Shown: piece after piece, positions 4,750 to 5,828 of the stretch
Layout of the letters: the number at the start of each line of letters is the position of its first letter
Numbering within the stretch: position 1 is the first letter of the stretch
Origin: Clostridiales bacterium
Lineage (GTDB): Bacteria > Bacillota > Clostridia > Lachnospirales > WQUN01
NCBI GenBank assembly: GCA_031289625.1
Contig: JAITPB010000032.1
Coordinates: forward strand, 1 to 5,828
Length of the DNA stretch: 5,828 bases
Direction: 5' to 3'
Translations under genes and position numbers: made by a program
Notes under the pieces: model-generated
Databases searched by the model: none
The model's input: only the letters and a program-made list of their open reading frames with translations
Told to the model about the DNA's origin: nothing

Positions 4750-5828
4750 ATGAAAAGAAAGGTTGCACTTTTATTGGCGGCTGTGATGACTCTGTCACTA
4801 GCGCCAGTAAATGCTTTCGCAGCTACGACCACGAACCGCGTTGTCAACACCCTGAACGTTGGGCCCAATTCATTGCTGTATGAAGCGGAAGTATTGCCCA
4901 GCTCCAGCAAATTGATTGAGAACACCCTTAGCGGTGACGCGGAGTGGTTTGTAGACGGCACAGATCTTGTCCTGCCGCTGCAGGATGCTGTGACAGCGGG
5001 TTTTGAGTTCCGCGTTGAACTCACAAACGCGGAATGGTTCTTTAAAAATGGGACTGGGATTCCGACGAGCGCGGATGCCACGATAAGAGGGTTAGAGGGC
5101 ATTAATGTTAATCCATCCGGCTCCGCGCAGTCTGCTTATGCGTACCGCAGCAGCATATTGCCTGGAGCGGCCAGCAATTGGTATGATCCTGCTAGCCCCA
5201 ATGGCTATACGTATAATATTGCTAAAGGCGCTTTCTATCGTATCCCCGGTAACGTCGCAACCAATGCCGGATCTTATTATCGCTTCTTCCAAAAATCCAA
5301 GACGGGGAATGTTTATGAGGTTCCTTATGAAATGAAAGTTTCGGATTTGGATGATTCAGTCGCGTATGTTACGATTTTGAGAGCGACAAATCAGGCTTCG
5401 GACGGCAGAGCGGTTGTTGAGAGCGCCGGTTCTATTGCTATACCAACGCCTACCGACACACCAACGCCTACCGACACACCAACGCCAACGCCTACCGACA
5501 CACCAACGCCTACCAACACACCTACGCCTACATCCACACCCGATCCAACTGTTCCTACGCCTACACCTGATCCAAACGCTACGCCTACACCAGCAACACC
5601 AACACCTACTAACACGCCTACGCCTTCTAATACTCCTGCGCCGACGAGTGCCGCTGTTCCTCAGTTTCCTCTGGCGGGCTTTAGCATTAACGGCGGTACC
5701 GGCATTGAGACGTACTATAATTCAGGTCTCAGCGGCGACGCCACTTGGGAAATCAGAATCCCGCTGGTCAGCTTAACAGTGGACGACGACGTGGATATCC
5801 AGGTGCAAGTTGTCTCTGGAAACAGTTC
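4750..5828 (+). CDS. Secreted protein with Pro-Thr linker, N-terminal part (3' end beyond window)
   Basis: I do not recognise the family. 359 codons are visible with no stop. Residues 1-24 form a classical signal peptide: MKRK, a hydrophobic core rich in Leu, Ala and Val, and AFA before Ala25 as the likely cleavage point. Residues 25 to about 230 look like a globular region of alternating hydrophobic beta strands. Residues 232-299 are a TPTPTDTP-type linker, probably extended and perhaps glycosylated. A second globular region starts at about 303. The motif LSGDAEW (60-66) recurs as LSGDATW (327-333), which suggests a repeated domain on both sides of the linker. No catalytic motif, LPXTG, SLH or dockerin is visible; an anchor could lie downstream. 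The mature N-terminus (ATTTNRV) and linker style recall clostridial surface proteins. ATG 4750 is chosen for its AAGGAGG site and signal peptide. The gene has its own promoter and is separate from metK. Confidence 0.85.
   Translation, partial: MKRKVALLLAAVMTLSLAPVNAFAATTTNRVVNTLNVGPNSLLYEAEVLPSSSKLIENTLSGDAEWFVDGTDLVLPLQDAVTAGFEFRVELTNAEWFFKNGTGIPTSADATIRGLEGINVNPSGSAQSAYAYRSSILPGAASNWYDPASPNGYTYNIAKGAFYRIPGNVATNAGSYYRFFQKSKTGNVYEVPYEMKVSDLDDSVAYVTILRATNQASDGRAVVESAGSIAIPTPTDTPTPTDTPTPTPTDTPTPTNTPTPTSTPDPTVPTPTPDPNATPTPATPTPTNTPTPSNTPAPTSAAVPQFPLAGFSINGGTGIETYYNSGLSGDATWEIRIPLVSLTVDDDVDIQVQVVSGNS
5443..5646 (+). repeat. Tandem 18-base repeats coding for the Pro-Thr linker
   Basis: The unit CCAACGCCTACCGACACA (PTPTDT) occurs exactly at 5443-5460, 5461-5478 and 5485-5502. 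A one-base variant follows at 5503-5520 and a more diverged copy at 5521-5538, with a 6-base CCAACG partial unit inserted at 5479-5484. Degenerate TP-rich sequence continues to about 5646. The near-identical first copies point to recent slippage or unequal exchange, and all changes keep the reading frame. Confidence 0.9.

Noticed and set aside
4668..5102. 144-codon open frame on the - strand over the start of the secreted-protein gene
   Set aside because: It overlaps a + strand gene with a consensus promoter, AAGGAGG site and signal peptide; the antisense product resembles nothing known.
5391..5776. Gly-Val-rich (- strand) and Leu-Pro-Thr-His-rich (+ strand, other frame) open frames over the linker
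   Set aside because: They are out-of-frame readings of the Pro-Thr tandem repeat, which is open in many frames because of its composition.

Overview
The window looks like chromosomal DNA from a flagellated, rod-shaped Bacillota (Firmicutes), most likely from the Clostridia side. The main reason is gene order. An MreB/Mbl-family gene is followed directly by two flagellar rod genes, the arrangement known in Bacillus subtilis as mbl-flhO-flhP. Ribosome binding sites of the AAGGAG/GGAGG type and a Gram-positive-style secreted protein with a Pro-Thr linker agree with this. Base composition is moderate in the genes and more AT-rich in the spacers. No species call is possible from sequence alone.

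Layout: (1) positions 2-790 hold the C-terminal three quarters of an Mbl/MreB cytoskeletal protein, cut by the window edge. (2) 793-1542 is a FlgF/FlhO-type rod protein. (3) 1606-2424 is a FlgG/FlhP-type distal rod protein. (4) 2468-2803 is a small stand-alone rod-binding (FlgJ N-terminal) protein. (5) 2853-4058 is S-adenosylmethionine synthetase, metK, closed by a strong hairpin terminator at 4075-4111. (6) 4112-4749 is a gene-free spacer of about 640 bases with two SigA-type promoter candidates and a structured 5' leader. (7) From 4750 to the window end runs the start of a secreted protein with a signal peptide, a first globular region, a (PT)n linker and the beginning of a second globular region. 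It has no stop codon in the window.

Genes 1-5 all lie on the + strand with short spacers (2, 63, 43 and 49 bases) and form a directional cluster that links cell shape, the flagellar rod and SAM supply. A good SigA-like promoter sits between flgG and the rod-binding gene, and a hairpin with a T-run overlaps the rod-binding stop codon. The cluster may therefore be split into more than one transcription unit. The secreted protein is a separate unit with a near-consensus extended -10 promoter.

I found no CRISPR array, tRNA, rRNA, insertion sequence or defence system. The parts least explained by known families are the secreted protein, whose two globular regions share an LSGDA-x-W motif on either side of the linker, and its roughly 130-base leader.
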